This document shows, piece after piece, positions 1 through 7,387 of a stretch of DNA of 64,000 nucleotides (position 1 is the first letter of the stretch; each line of letters opens with the position of its first letter). The notes under the pieces are model-generated. The model searched no databases. It saw nothing but the letters and a program-made list of their open reading frames with translations, and was not told where the DNA came from. The translations under genes were made by a program, and so were the position numbers. Source of the DNA: Candidatus Defluviilinea proxima (GTDB lineage: Bacteria > Chloroflexota > Anaerolineae > Anaerolineales > Villigracilaceae); the NCBI GenBank assembly GCA_016721115.1, contig JADKIW010000001.1, positions 1,999,501 through 2,063,500 on the forward strand, written 5' to 3'.

Positions 1-17
1 TGTACCCTATGAACTGG

Positions 18-23
18 TAAAAT
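18..23 (+). promoter_or_regulatory. -10 box of methyltransferase gene, probably leaderless
   Basis: TAAAAT lies 7 nt upstream of the ATG at 31. There is no Shine-Dalgarno sequence, and a start site 6-8 nt after the box would fall on the start codon. The same arrangement recurs across the window. Confidence 0.45.
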
Positions 24-30
24 TCCATCC

Positions 31-816
31 ATGCCGAAGAAGAAAACTCTGTATTACCAAACAGAAAACCTGACCATCCTCAACGATGACATTCTGAAGA
101 CAACCACCATTGAGCATGGGTCTGTAGATTTAGTCGTTACGTCCCCGCCGTATAACGTGGACATCCAATACAACTCGCACAAGGACGATGTGTCGTATGC
201 GGAGTATTTGGAGTTCTCCGAAAAGTGGATGACGCAATGTTATAACTTCTTGAAAGATGATGGGCGTTTTTGTTTGAATGTCCCACTTGATAAGAATAAG
301 GGCGGGCAACAAAGCGTGGGCGCGGACTTTACTACGCTGGCCAAGAAAATCGGCTTCAAGTATCACTCCACAGTGATTTGGAACGAAGGCAATATCTCTC
401 GTCGTACGGCCTGGGGTTCATGGATGAGCGCCTCGGCTCCGTTCGTGATTGCGCCAGTTGAGTTGATTATCATCTTCTGCAAAAACACATGGAAGAAAAC
501 CAGCGGAAGTAAACAATCCGACGTCACTCGCGATGAATTCATGGCGTGGACGAACGGCCTGTGGACGTTCAACGGCGAAAGTAAAAAGAGGATCGGTCAC
601 CCGGCGCCATTTCCGCTTGAGTTGCCAAGGCGTTGCATCAAATTGTTTAGTTATGTCGGAGATACAGTGCTCGATCCGTTCATGGGGAGCGGTACAACGC
701 TTGTTGCCGCAGGAGCGCTTGGGCGTAAGGGGATCGGCGTGGATGTAGATAAAGGCTATTGCAAGCTGGCGCAGGCTCGTATTGAGAAAGAAGCGGGGCT
801 CGTCCAATCAGAATAA
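31..816 (+). CDS. DNA methyltransferase, N6-adenine or N4-cytosine, beta-class order
   Basis: A 261-residue site-specific DNA methyltransferase that transfers a methyl group from S-adenosylmethionine to an exocyclic amino group in DNA. The catalytic motif IV, TSPPYN, is near residue 37. The AdoMet-binding motif I, DPFMGSGTT, is near residue 216. Motif IV before motif I is the order of beta-class enzymes, and the length fits that class. The stop codon is one base before the start of the next gene, which encodes a possible nuclease, so the pair looks like a type II restriction-modification operon. The recognition sequence cannot be read from the protein. Confidence 0.93.
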   Translation: MPKKKTLYYQTENLTILNDDILKTTTIEHGSVDLVVTSPPYNVDIQYNSHKDDVSYAEYLEFSEKWMTQCYNFLKDDGRFCLNVPLDKNKGGQQSVGADFTTLAKKIGFKYHSTVIWNEGNISRRTAWGSWMSASAPFVIAPVELIIIFCKNTWKKTSGSKQSDVTRDEFMAWTNGLWTFNGESKKRIGHPAPFPLELPRRCIKLFSYVGDTVLDPFMGSGTTLVAAGALGRKGIGVDVDKGYCKLAQARIEKEAGLVQSE

Positions 817-817
817 G

Positions 818-1336
818 ATGTTCACACGAAACAAACGCAACCAGTACGATAAAAAGGATTCGCTTGAGTTGGGGCAAAACGCGGAGAGTCAGTTTGTGTT
901 TGTTGCGCGGCGAAATGGTTGGAAAGTTGTCGAAGCATCGAAAGAGGGGAATATCGAGGATCACTATGATTATGAGATCTCAAAAGACGATCAACATCTC
1001 AAAGTCGATGTAAAAAGCAAGAAACGTGTTTCGAGGAAAGAAAACGTTCAAGATGATTTTATTTGGGTTGAATTTAGAACGGTGAGAGATACGAAGGGCT
1101 GGCTGTTTGGAAGTGCCGATCTCATTGCTTTTGAAAATCAAAAAGGATTCAAGATCGTCGAGCGTAAAGCATTGGTGCGTCTCATCAATAAGCTTGTAGA
1201 TGTGGGGGGAGTCAAAGTCAAGTCGCCTGAAGATGCCTTGTATAAAACGTACACGCGTAAGGGACGCCCCGACGAGATGACGTTGATCAAGGCCACAGAC
1301 CTTGATTCCATTCTTTGGGCCGAGTGGCCTTTATAA
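818..1336 (+). CDS. Putative type II restriction endonuclease, PD-(D/E)XK-like
   Basis: A 172-residue protein whose ATG at 818 follows the methyltransferase stop by one base; a longer version from 782 would overlap that gene. It belongs to no named restriction family that I recognise. It contains a stretch where an Asp (in HYDYEI) is followed about 16 residues later by VDVKSKK, which fits the D...(D/E)xK core of PD-(D/E)XK nucleases. An upstream segment GWKVVEAS resembles the strand-helix region before such a core. The coupling to a methyltransferase makes a cognate restriction enzyme the best guess. It could instead be an unrelated DNA-binding partner. Confidence 0.6.
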   Translation: MFTRNKRNQYDKKDSLELGQNAESQFVFVARRNGWKVVEASKEGNIEDHYDYEISKDDQHLKVDVKSKKRVSRKENVQDDFIWVEFRTVRDTKGWLFGSADLIAFENQKGFKIVERKALVRLINKLVDVGGVKVKSPEDALYKTYTRKGRPDEMTLIKATDLDSILWAEWPL

Positions 1337-2680
1337 TTACGCGTCGCGCTTAAAAAGATCGTCTGTTGTTTCCCTTCGCACGATCAACTTCGCATTCCCC
1401 TCGTCCAACATCAACACGGCTGGCCTGCGTGCGCCATTGTAATTCGACGACATGCTCAAGTGATACGCACCCGCCACAGGGATCGCGATTAATTCTCCCT
1501 CTTCAACTTTTGGCATGGGCAGGTTCTCAAGGATGATATCTCCCGACTCGCAATATGGCCCCGCGATCGACACACGCTCGCTTCTTTCTCTCCCGACGCC
1601 TGCTACCGTTAAACAAGAATATCTCGCCCCGTATAACGCAAACCGTGGATTGTCCGCCATGCCACCATCGGTGAGTAGCCAGGTTTTGTCACCACGCCTT
1701 TTGATCGCACCAACGCGATAGATCGCTACGCCCGCCCGCGCAATAAGACTTCGCCCCGGCTCTAGATGCAAATGAGGGAGGGAAAGTCCGCGTGCCAGAC
1801 AGCCTTCAACAACTGCTTCCGCGATTCCGCGCACATAACTTTCAATGGACGGATTGGGCAATTCGTCTTCATGATACGCCACACCCCATCCGCCGCCGGG
1901 ACAGAAATGCCATTCGCCTTTGAAGCCGATTTCTTTGGCAAGGTCGAGTGCCATGTCAATTGCAGGGATCAATGGTTCCGGGTCGCGGAAGTTGGAACCT
2001 TGGTGGAAGTGAATGCCTGTGAGTGGGAGATCGTGCTCTTTGCAATACTTCGCCGCTTCAAGAATCTCTTCTCGCGTCATGCCGAACTTGCTGTCGTGTT
2101 GACCGGTCTGTGTATGGGCGTGGTGCGTGGAGACAGCAACGCCCGGCAGAAGGCGAAGCCAGATAGTAATGTCACTCTGAGGGAGCGATTGTTGCGACCG
2201 AAGAGTCTCGCTCGTTTTTGGTAGAGACCCTTCGCTACCGCTCAGGGTGACATAAAGTCTTTTAAGCTCTGTTAAATTATCTACAACAATTGTTCCTGCG
2301 TACTTGATCGCGGATTTCAGATCGTCAACCGATTTATTGACCCCATGCACAAGGATGTGTTCGCGCGGAACGCCTCCAGCCACTGCTATAGCGATCTCTC
2401 CTTCACCGGTGCAATCTACAAAGAGATCGTGTCCCTGAGTCCATTCGGCGATGGCTTTGCAGAGAAAAGCTTTGCCCGCATACGTGATGTGAGAGGGAGC
2501 GGGGTAGTAGGCGGACAAGGCGTCCGTGTAGGATTTGACGGAAGAGGCCAGGGTGGATAAATCGTAAATGTATAACGGAGTCAGGTACTGGTCCACGAGA
2601 GAGGCGAGATCGTGTCCGGCGATGGTCAGTTTGTCGTTTTGGATTTTGGTCGAGTCGGGGAAGAGCGCAAGGCGATCCAT
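1337..2680 (-). CDS. lysA: Diaminopimelate decarboxylase
   Basis: This PLP enzyme (447 residues) decarboxylates meso-diaminopimelate to L-lysine in the last step of lysine synthesis. The PLP lysine is in TYAGKAFLCK near the N-terminus. EPGRSLIARAG and the C-terminal CESGDII and AGAYHLSMSSNYN are family signatures. The ATG at 2680 starts the conserved fold and avoids overlap with the next gene upstream; a longer start at 2731 is less likely. Residues around 145-170 (TLSGSEGSLPKTSETLRSQQ region) are a low-complexity insertion encoded by a palindromic repeat at 2170-2252, in a loop before the conserved IWLRLLPG strand. The frame stays open, so the enzyme may still work. Confidence 0.93.
   Translation of the reverse strand: MDRLALFPDSTKIQNDKLTIAGHDLASLVDQYLTPLYIYDLSTLASSVKSYTDALSAYYPAPSHITYAGKAFLCKAIAEWTQGHDLFVDCTGEGEIAIAVAGGVPREHILVHGVNKSVDDLKSAIKYAGTIVVDNLTELKRLYVTLSGSEGSLPKTSETLRSQQSLPQSDITIWLRLLPGVAVSTHHAHTQTGQHDSKFGMTREEILEAAKYCKEHDLPLTGIHFHQGSNFRDPEPLIPAIDMALDLAKEIGFKGEWHFCPGGGWGVAYHEDELPNPSIESYVRGIAEAVVEGCLARGLSLPHLHLEPGRSLIARAGVAIYRVGAIKRRGDKTWLLTDGGMADNPRFALYGARYSCLTVAGVGRERSERVSIAGPYCESGDIILENLPMPKVEEGELIAIPVAGAYHLSMSSNYNGARRPAVLMLDEGNAKLIVRRETTDDLFKRDA
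2170..2252. repeat. Palindromic repeat inserted in frame in lysA
   Basis: The 83-bp segment begins TGTCACTCTGAGGGAGCG and ends CGCTACCGCTCAGGGTGACA, so its ends are imperfect inverted repeats. It resembles dispersed repeats of the CCTGAGCGGAGCGAAG type that also occur between genes at 29456-30686. It is read through as about 26 residues of lysA. Confidence 0.75.
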
Positions 2681-2694
2681 GAATTGAGTCGTTG

Positions 2695-3072
2695 TTATTT
2701 GCCGAAGAAGAGTTCCCACCACGCTTCCCACTCTTGCATGGGTGTTGGGGCTGGGATGGGCGTGCTCATTTCAATGGGTGCGGCGCCGGGCGCTCCCACA
2801 GGGACGACCGGTAGATCGCCATCTTTGATGTAATGCCCGTCAGTGCGTGCCCATTCTTCAACAGACAAGGTCGAATTGGCAAATGTCACAGCTACTTGCA
2901 GGGCCGCCTGAGTTTGTAGCGCTTGTGTAGCTTGCGCCTGAACAATATGGGCCTGCTCGTTCAGGAGGCTGAGTTCTTCGAGACGGCGGTTAAAGCCCAG
3001 AACGACGAAGACCAGCATAACGATACCGATGGCCACAAGCACACGGCGCACATTAATGGGAATGGTTGGCAT
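2695..3072 (-). CDS. Septum formation initiator-like protein (FtsB/DivIC type)
   Basis: A 125-residue protein with a short cytoplasmic N-terminus, one membrane segment at about residues 11-28 (LVAIGIVMLVFVVLGF), and a coiled coil at about 29-65 rich in Leu, Gln and Glu. This is the layout of FtsB/DivIC proteins that scaffold the division septum. The C-terminal part has a Pro-rich linker and a Trp-rich end (EWEAWWELFFGK). It lies 14 nt upstream of lysA on the same strand, so the two are probably co-transcribed. The assignment rests on architecture and small size. Confidence 0.7.
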   Translation of the reverse strand: MPTIPINVRRVLVAIGIVMLVFVVLGFNRRLEELSLLNEQAHIVQAQATQALQTQAALQVAVTFANSTLSVEEWARTDGHYIKDGDLPVVPVGAPGAAPIEMSTPIPAPTPMQEWEAWWELFFGK

Positions 3073-3164
3073 GTGCCAATCTTAATCGTTATCGAACTCT
3101 CTGGCAAGCGACGACACCCAACATGGTCGTAAAGTGTGTTTTTAAATTGTGGGTGCGGATATTA

Positions 3165-3170
3165 TATAAT
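3165..3170 (+). promoter_or_regulatory. -10 box upstream of methylmalonyl-CoA epimerase
   Basis: A perfect TATAAT, about 55 nt before the start codon. No convincing -35 is visible. Unlike many genes here, this one has a leader and a Shine-Dalgarno sequence (GGAGA at 3215-3219). Confidence 0.5.
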
Positions 3171-3224
3171 CGGGCCTCGGGAGTTATGGGGAAGCCCAAA
3201 GTCTTTGTATTATTGGAGAATAAA

Positions 3225-3629
3225 ATGCCTCAAGTTAAACAGATCAATCATGTGGCCGTTGTTGTAGACAATATGGAAAAGGCGCTTTCCTTCTGGCGTG
3301 ATGCCTTGGGAATGGAATTACACGAACTCCGCGATGTGCCTGCCGAAAAATCGCAGGTGGCTTTCCTTCCGCTTCCCGGCTCAGAAGTAGAACTGGTCAT
3401 GCCCACTACAGACGACTCGGGTATCGCCAAATATCTTGCCAAGCGCGGGGCGGGTATGCATCACATCTGCCTCGAAGTGGACGATATCGAAGGCATGATG
3501 GCGCAATTGCGCTCGAAGGGTGTGCGCCTCATCAATGAGGAGCCGCGCACTGCCGCCGACGGAAAGAAGTACGCTTTTATCCATCCCGAAAGCACATCTG
3601 GTGTCTTGGTGGAGTTGTACCAGATATAA
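3225..3629 (+). CDS. mce: Methylmalonyl-CoA epimerase (glyoxalase fold)
   Basis: A 134-residue vicinal-oxygen-chelate protein that interconverts (R)- and (S)-methylmalonyl-CoA in propionate and branched-chain acid metabolism. Two beta-alpha-beta-beta-beta units are visible. Metal-ligand positions match the family: His in INHVAVVV near the N-terminus, the HHICLEVDD motif near residue 83, and the C-terminal Glu in GVLVELYQI. The ATG at 3225 is preceded by GGAGAATAAA, a good ribosome binding site; an upstream extension in frame has no domain content. A neighbouring glyoxalase function cannot be fully excluded, but length and motifs favour the epimerase. Confidence 0.85.
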   Translation: MPQVKQINHVAVVVDNMEKALSFWRDALGMELHELRDVPAEKSQVAFLPLPGSEVELVMPTTDDSGIAKYLAKRGAGMHHICLEVDDIEGMMAQLRSKGVRLINEEPRTAADGKKYAFIHPESTSGVLVELYQI

Positions 3630-3699
3630 AGTGACCTTGTAACTTATTGACCAAAACAATTAAAGAACCTTTGTTGATTTCTGTGTTGTAATTGATGCA

Positions 3700-5127
3700 A
3701 TGTTTGAAAACATCGAATCCGTCTTAAGTGAGCAATGCGGCCTGACCAAAGATCAGCCGATCATTGCAGGTATTTCTGGTGGCCCTGATAGTATGTGTCT
3801 CCTTGGTATTCTGCGGGAGACCGGCTACCGGGTTATTGTTGCGCATTTCAACCACAAACTGCGTTCTGATGCAGATGCCGACGCCAACGCTGTTGAACAA
3901 GCTGCCAGCCGCATGAACTTTGCCTCCGTGATCGAGAGTGGGGATGTGCATGAGTACGCCCGTACTGAAAAATTGTCCATTGAAGAGGCCGCGCGCAATA
4001 TGCGCTATCGTTTTCTCTTGGCGCAAGCACGGCGCTTCAAGGCGCAAGCCTTGGCGGTCGGGCACACAGCCGATGACCAAGTGGAAACCGTCCTCATGCA
4101 TTTCATTCGTGGTGCTGGGCTGGCTGGGCTCAAAGGCATGAACTACCGCACGATCCTCCCGATGTTCGACGAAACGATACCCATCGTCCGTCCGTTGTTG
4201 GATATCTGGCGCGAGGAGACAGTGGTGTATTGTGCGGCGCATGGACTTCGTCCGCGTCATGATCCCAGCAACGATTCGCTCGACTTTTTCCGCAACCGCT
4301 TGCGTAATCAGCTCATCCCTGTTTTGGAATCTTATAATCCGCGCTTTCGTGATGCCATCTGGCGCACCTCGCGCTCTCTAACGGGCGATCATGAGATTCT
4401 TTCCTATGTTTTGGATGATGTGTGGAAGGCTTGTGTTGTCCAACAAACATTGGACTACGTCTCGTTTGATTCGGCCTCCCTGGCCAAGCAATCGCTCGGA
4501 CTCCAACGACACCTGATTCGGCGTGCTATTGAGCTTCTTCACCCCGAAGGCTTAAACCTGACTTTTGCCACTCTCGAACGTGCCACAAAGTTTATCAACT
4601 CTCCTGAACAACAACGCACCGATCTGGCAGGCGGCATGCACCTTTTGCGTGAAGGCTCGTCGATCTATATGCTCGCTGATACTTCTGATCTGCCCATCGA
4701 GCGCTGGCCCCAAATGCCTGATGTAAGCAACACGATCCCTTTGCGGCTTCCGAATTCAATCATGTTATCGGGTGGGTGGAAGTTAACTTGCGAACGTTGG
4801 AACATCGCTTCTCTGGCCATGGAACAAGCGCATGCGAACAGTGATCCCTTCCAAGTCTGGCTTGACGCCAAGTTGGTCTCCGATGAGCTTGAACTGCGTG
4901 CCCGTCACGATGGTGACCGTTTTGAGCCTTTGGGCATGGACGGGCACGAGATGAAGATCTCCGATTTCTTTATCAACGTCAAATTGCCCCATCGTGCACG
5001 TGATCGCTGGCCCTTGTTGTGTATGGGATCAAAAGTGGTATGGGTGCCCGGTTATCGCCCCGCGCATTCTTTCCGCTTGACAGAGTCATCCCGGCAAGCG
5101 TTGTATTTTTCAATGACACGAGGCTAA
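3700..5127 (+). CDS. tilS: tRNA(Ile)-lysidine synthetase
   Basis: TilS (475 residues) attaches lysine to C34 of the CAU anticodon of tRNA-Ile with ATP, so that it reads AUA. The PP-loop SGGPDSM is at about residues 26-32. GHTADDQVETVL and the downstream RNRLRNQLIPVL segment are typical of the N-terminal catalytic domain. The C-terminal substrate-binding domains end with HDGDRFEPLGM, KISDFFIN and VWVPGYRPAHSF, as in full-length TilS. Length is normal. The gene ends in a strong terminator shared with the convergent recombinase gene. Confidence 0.96.
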   Translation: MFENIESVLSEQCGLTKDQPIIAGISGGPDSMCLLGILRETGYRVIVAHFNHKLRSDADADANAVEQAASRMNFASVIESGDVHEYARTEKLSIEEAARNMRYRFLLAQARRFKAQALAVGHTADDQVETVLMHFIRGAGLAGLKGMNYRTILPMFDETIPIVRPLLDIWREETVVYCAAHGLRPRHDPSNDSLDFFRNRLRNQLIPVLESYNPRFRDAIWRTSRSLTGDHEILSYVLDDVWKACVVQQTLDYVSFDSASLAKQSLGLQRHLIRRAIELLHPEGLNLTFATLERATKFINSPEQQRTDLAGGMHLLREGSSIYMLADTSDLPIERWPQMPDVSNTIPLRLPNSIMLSGGWKLTCERWNIASLAMEQAHANSDPFQVWLDAKLVSDELELRARHDGDRFEPLGMDGHEMKISDFFINVKLPHRARDRWPLLCMGSKVVWVPGYRPAHSFRLTESSRQALYFSMTRG

Positions 5128-5162
5128 AAAAGAGACGGTCACTTTGTGACCGTCTCTTTTTT
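5126..5162. terminator. Bidirectional Rho-independent terminator
   Basis: The stem GAGACGGTCAC (5132-5142) pairs perfectly with GTGACCGTCTC (5146-5156) around a TTT loop. It has A6 before and T6 after, so it can stop transcripts of both convergent genes, tilS and the recombinase. Confidence 0.93.
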
Positions 5163-5166
5163 GATC

Positions 5167-6066
5167 TTATTCTTTACTTCCCGCTAACTGTTTTAACTTA
5201 ATGAACAACTCTCGCCACTGGATCTTGGAAACTCCCAGCTTCTGGCGGATTTTATCTGGTTCTTCGCCTGCATTGAAATCGTTCAAGGCGCATGTCCAGC
5301 GACACATATCAAAAGAAAGATGTTTTGTCAGACCGGCTTCGTTGCTGATATCTTCAAGTAGATATTCCAATCTACGAGGTGACCAAGGGAAGAGCTTTTC
5401 TTCGGGCTTGTATTGGGCAAGATACTCCTCATAGGCGGTTACCCAATCCTCGGGCAGGATCAGCTTTCTCTCTTTGTAACGATTCGCAGGAGTCGGATAC
5501 TTGATGAATATCTGAGGCCCGTTGGGGGAATCCAATTCAAGGTGTTCGAGCAAAAGCCCCAATGTTTCGCTCTTTTTGATACCGGTGGTCAACAAAAGAT
5601 ATACCAACGCATACGGACGGGCGTCGGGCTTTGTGGCGCGGCGATGGCGGTCTGCGACGAGCAGGACTTCGTCATATTCCTTGGGCGTAAGCACAGTGGG
5701 GAGGGGACTGATGGCAGAGCGTTGTGCCACCTTTTCAGCAGGGTCAACGACCAGTACACCGTATTGATGCAACCAGCGGAACAATGACTTGACCGCCGTA
5801 ATGCGCCGAGCGAGGGTTTTGGGACTGCACGGAACATCGCGCTCTTTTTCCATCCACTCGAAGTAGCGGTTGAGGTCTTTGGTAGTGACCTTGCCGATCG
5901 CTACACCATCGGAAAGGAAAGTGGTCAGCAAACGCACATCCGAAAGGAAGGCTTTGATCGTATTGGGTGAACGCCCCTGGTCTGTAAGGAACATTTCCCA
6001 CGAGTTAATGGCAGAAGTGAGCGAAGTGTTTTGGTTTAGGTGTGAAGTTAACTTGTTATCAGGCAT
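5167..6066 (-). CDS. Tyrosine-recombinase-fold protein with substituted catalytic residues
   Basis: A 299-residue protein with the two-domain layout of XerC/XerD-like recombinases: a SAM-like DNA-binding domain (NSWEMFLTDQGRSPNTIKAF) and a catalytic-fold domain. Several active-site residues appear replaced. The first Arg, usually in TGLRxSE, is Lys in TTGIKKSE. The HxxR box reads DMCR. The nucleophilic Tyr in the usual LGHxxxxxTxxYxH context is Phe288 (IQWRELFIKL, codon 5203-5205). The beta-hairpin Lys region (YKERKLILP) remains. It therefore probably binds DNA without cutting it. The ATG at 6066 has GGAG six bases upstream; a TTG at 6078 is less likely. Confidence 0.8.
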   Translation of the reverse strand: MPDNKLTSHLNQNTSLTSAINSWEMFLTDQGRSPNTIKAFLSDVRLLTTFLSDGVAIGKVTTKDLNRYFEWMEKERDVPCSPKTLARRITAVKSLFRWLHQYGVLVVDPAEKVAQRSAISPLPTVLTPKEYDEVLLVADRHRRATKPDARPYALVYLLLTTGIKKSETLGLLLEHLELDSPNGPQIFIKYPTPANRYKERKLILPEDWVTAYEEYLAQYKPEEKLFPWSPRRLEYLLEDISNEAGLTKHLSFDMCRWTCALNDFNAGEEPDKIRQKLGVSKIQWRELFIKLKQLAGSKE

Positions 6067-6166
6067 GACATGCTCCAATTCTTTCTTATCTGCTTTCGCA
6101 TAGTTTAGCGGGAAAGGGAGGAGATGTCAACTGGGTGAATGCCTCACCGCTTGAGAGATTTGATAA

Positions 6167-7276
6167 TTATTTTCCCCTACTCTTGGCTTGTTGTGCTGAA
6201 ATGAAGATTACCCCCATAACAGCAAGAACGATAATGGTTACGCCCAGAATTGGTGTAAGAAATACAGGGTAATACTCAAGGAAAAAGAAGCCCCACATAG
6301 GGCCGATGAAGGCAACGATAAAGAAGATCCAACCGTCTTTGATGGATAATCTTTTATACGCCAACCATAAATTGTGGGGTACTACATGCGCGGCCATGTT
6401 CCCTAGAATTAGCACTAAGGTAGCCGCCGCAATTTCCATCCACACCACATGTCCCAGATTTAAGTAATACGATGCCAGACAAAAAGGGAAAATAAGAAAG
6501 TATCCCAGATTGAATCCTATACCAGCACCTTGATAGGTATACAGACGAAGCAAGAATGGACTTGCTGTGTTTTGTTGTTTCCAGTATTCATTATTACTGG
6601 TATTGACCAATGCCCCTATCAACAGAGGGATTATGAGAGTGGCACATCCATACATGACGATGGCAGTCAATGCTGAATCTCGGTTTGCGAAAGGCCAATG
6701 CAATGACGGACCGATCAACCAAATGCTACTTACCCAAACCACACCCCATAGGACCGTTTTTATGGAAAGTGAAAATCGGTCTGTGATTTTTCGGAGCAAC
6801 GCGGCGAGAATGCGAGGCCAGGAGGGAGGAGGTCCTTCCTTCGCTTTTTCGACAATTTCTCGAAACTCTTCCTTCGAAATGGGAAATATGCTTTGAACGA
6901 GAAGCAATGTGAAAGGAATTTCTTGTTCGTTTGCAGGTGAAGCATATTCCGCCTTCCCGAAGATCTTCTGAATTTCTTCGGAATGAAGAGCATGGTAATT
7001 TCCTGCTTTTAGCAATTGATCGGCTTGATCAAGAGTTTGTATCCCGCCACATGTATGTAGAACTTGAATTAGTGCGAGCAATACCTTCCTGTCTTGTGCA
7101 TTGATCGCACTTTCCCCTCGTTCCCAGTCGCTGATTGCCGCTCCACTAAATCCCAGATCTCCCATTTCATGACCTATCAGTTCGCCCAGACGTTCTTGTG
7201 TGAGACGCCTATTCAGGCGATCTGGGTCATTGCTGGTTTGCCGAAAGGAGCGGAGCGTATCACCGAAGGTGGTCAC
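6167..7276 (-). CDS. XRE-type HTH protein with multi-pass membrane domain
   Basis: The 369-residue product starts with GTG. Residues 1-75 form a Cro/CI helix-turn-helix (TQERLGELIGHE, then AAISDWERGES). A linker of about 90 residues follows, with predicted amphipathic helices. The rest, about residues 175-360, has six or seven hydrophobic segments ending in a basic tail. A membrane-bound DNA-binding regulator that senses an envelope signal is plausible, but I recognise no named family for the membrane part. It is on the same strand as the degenerate recombinase and the sensor kinase, with separate spacers. Confidence 0.75.
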   Translation of the reverse strand: MTTFGDTLRSFRQTSNDPDRLNRRLTQERLGELIGHEMGDLGFSGAAISDWERGESAINAQDRKVLLALIQVLHTCGGIQTLDQADQLLKAGNYHALHSEEIQKIFGKAEYASPANEQEIPFTLLLVQSIFPISKEEFREIVEKAKEGPPPSWPRILAALLRKITDRFSLSIKTVLWGVVWVSSIWLIGPSLHWPFANRDSALTAIVMYGCATLIIPLLIGALVNTSNNEYWKQQNTASPFLLRLYTYQGAGIGFNLGYFLIFPFCLASYYLNLGHVVWMEIAAATLVLILGNMAAHVVPHNLWLAYKRLSIKDGWIFFIVAFIGPMWGFFFLEYYPVFLTPILGVTIIVLAVMGVIFISAQQAKSRGK

Positions 7277-7387
7277 TGATGAATCCCTATTTTAGTAAGC
7301 ACTTAAGAAAATTCAAGTAACGCTTGTGGATTTTTATCTCGTGCAATTGTATAAAGTCTTCAACAACGAAGTTTTGAACTTTAACAA

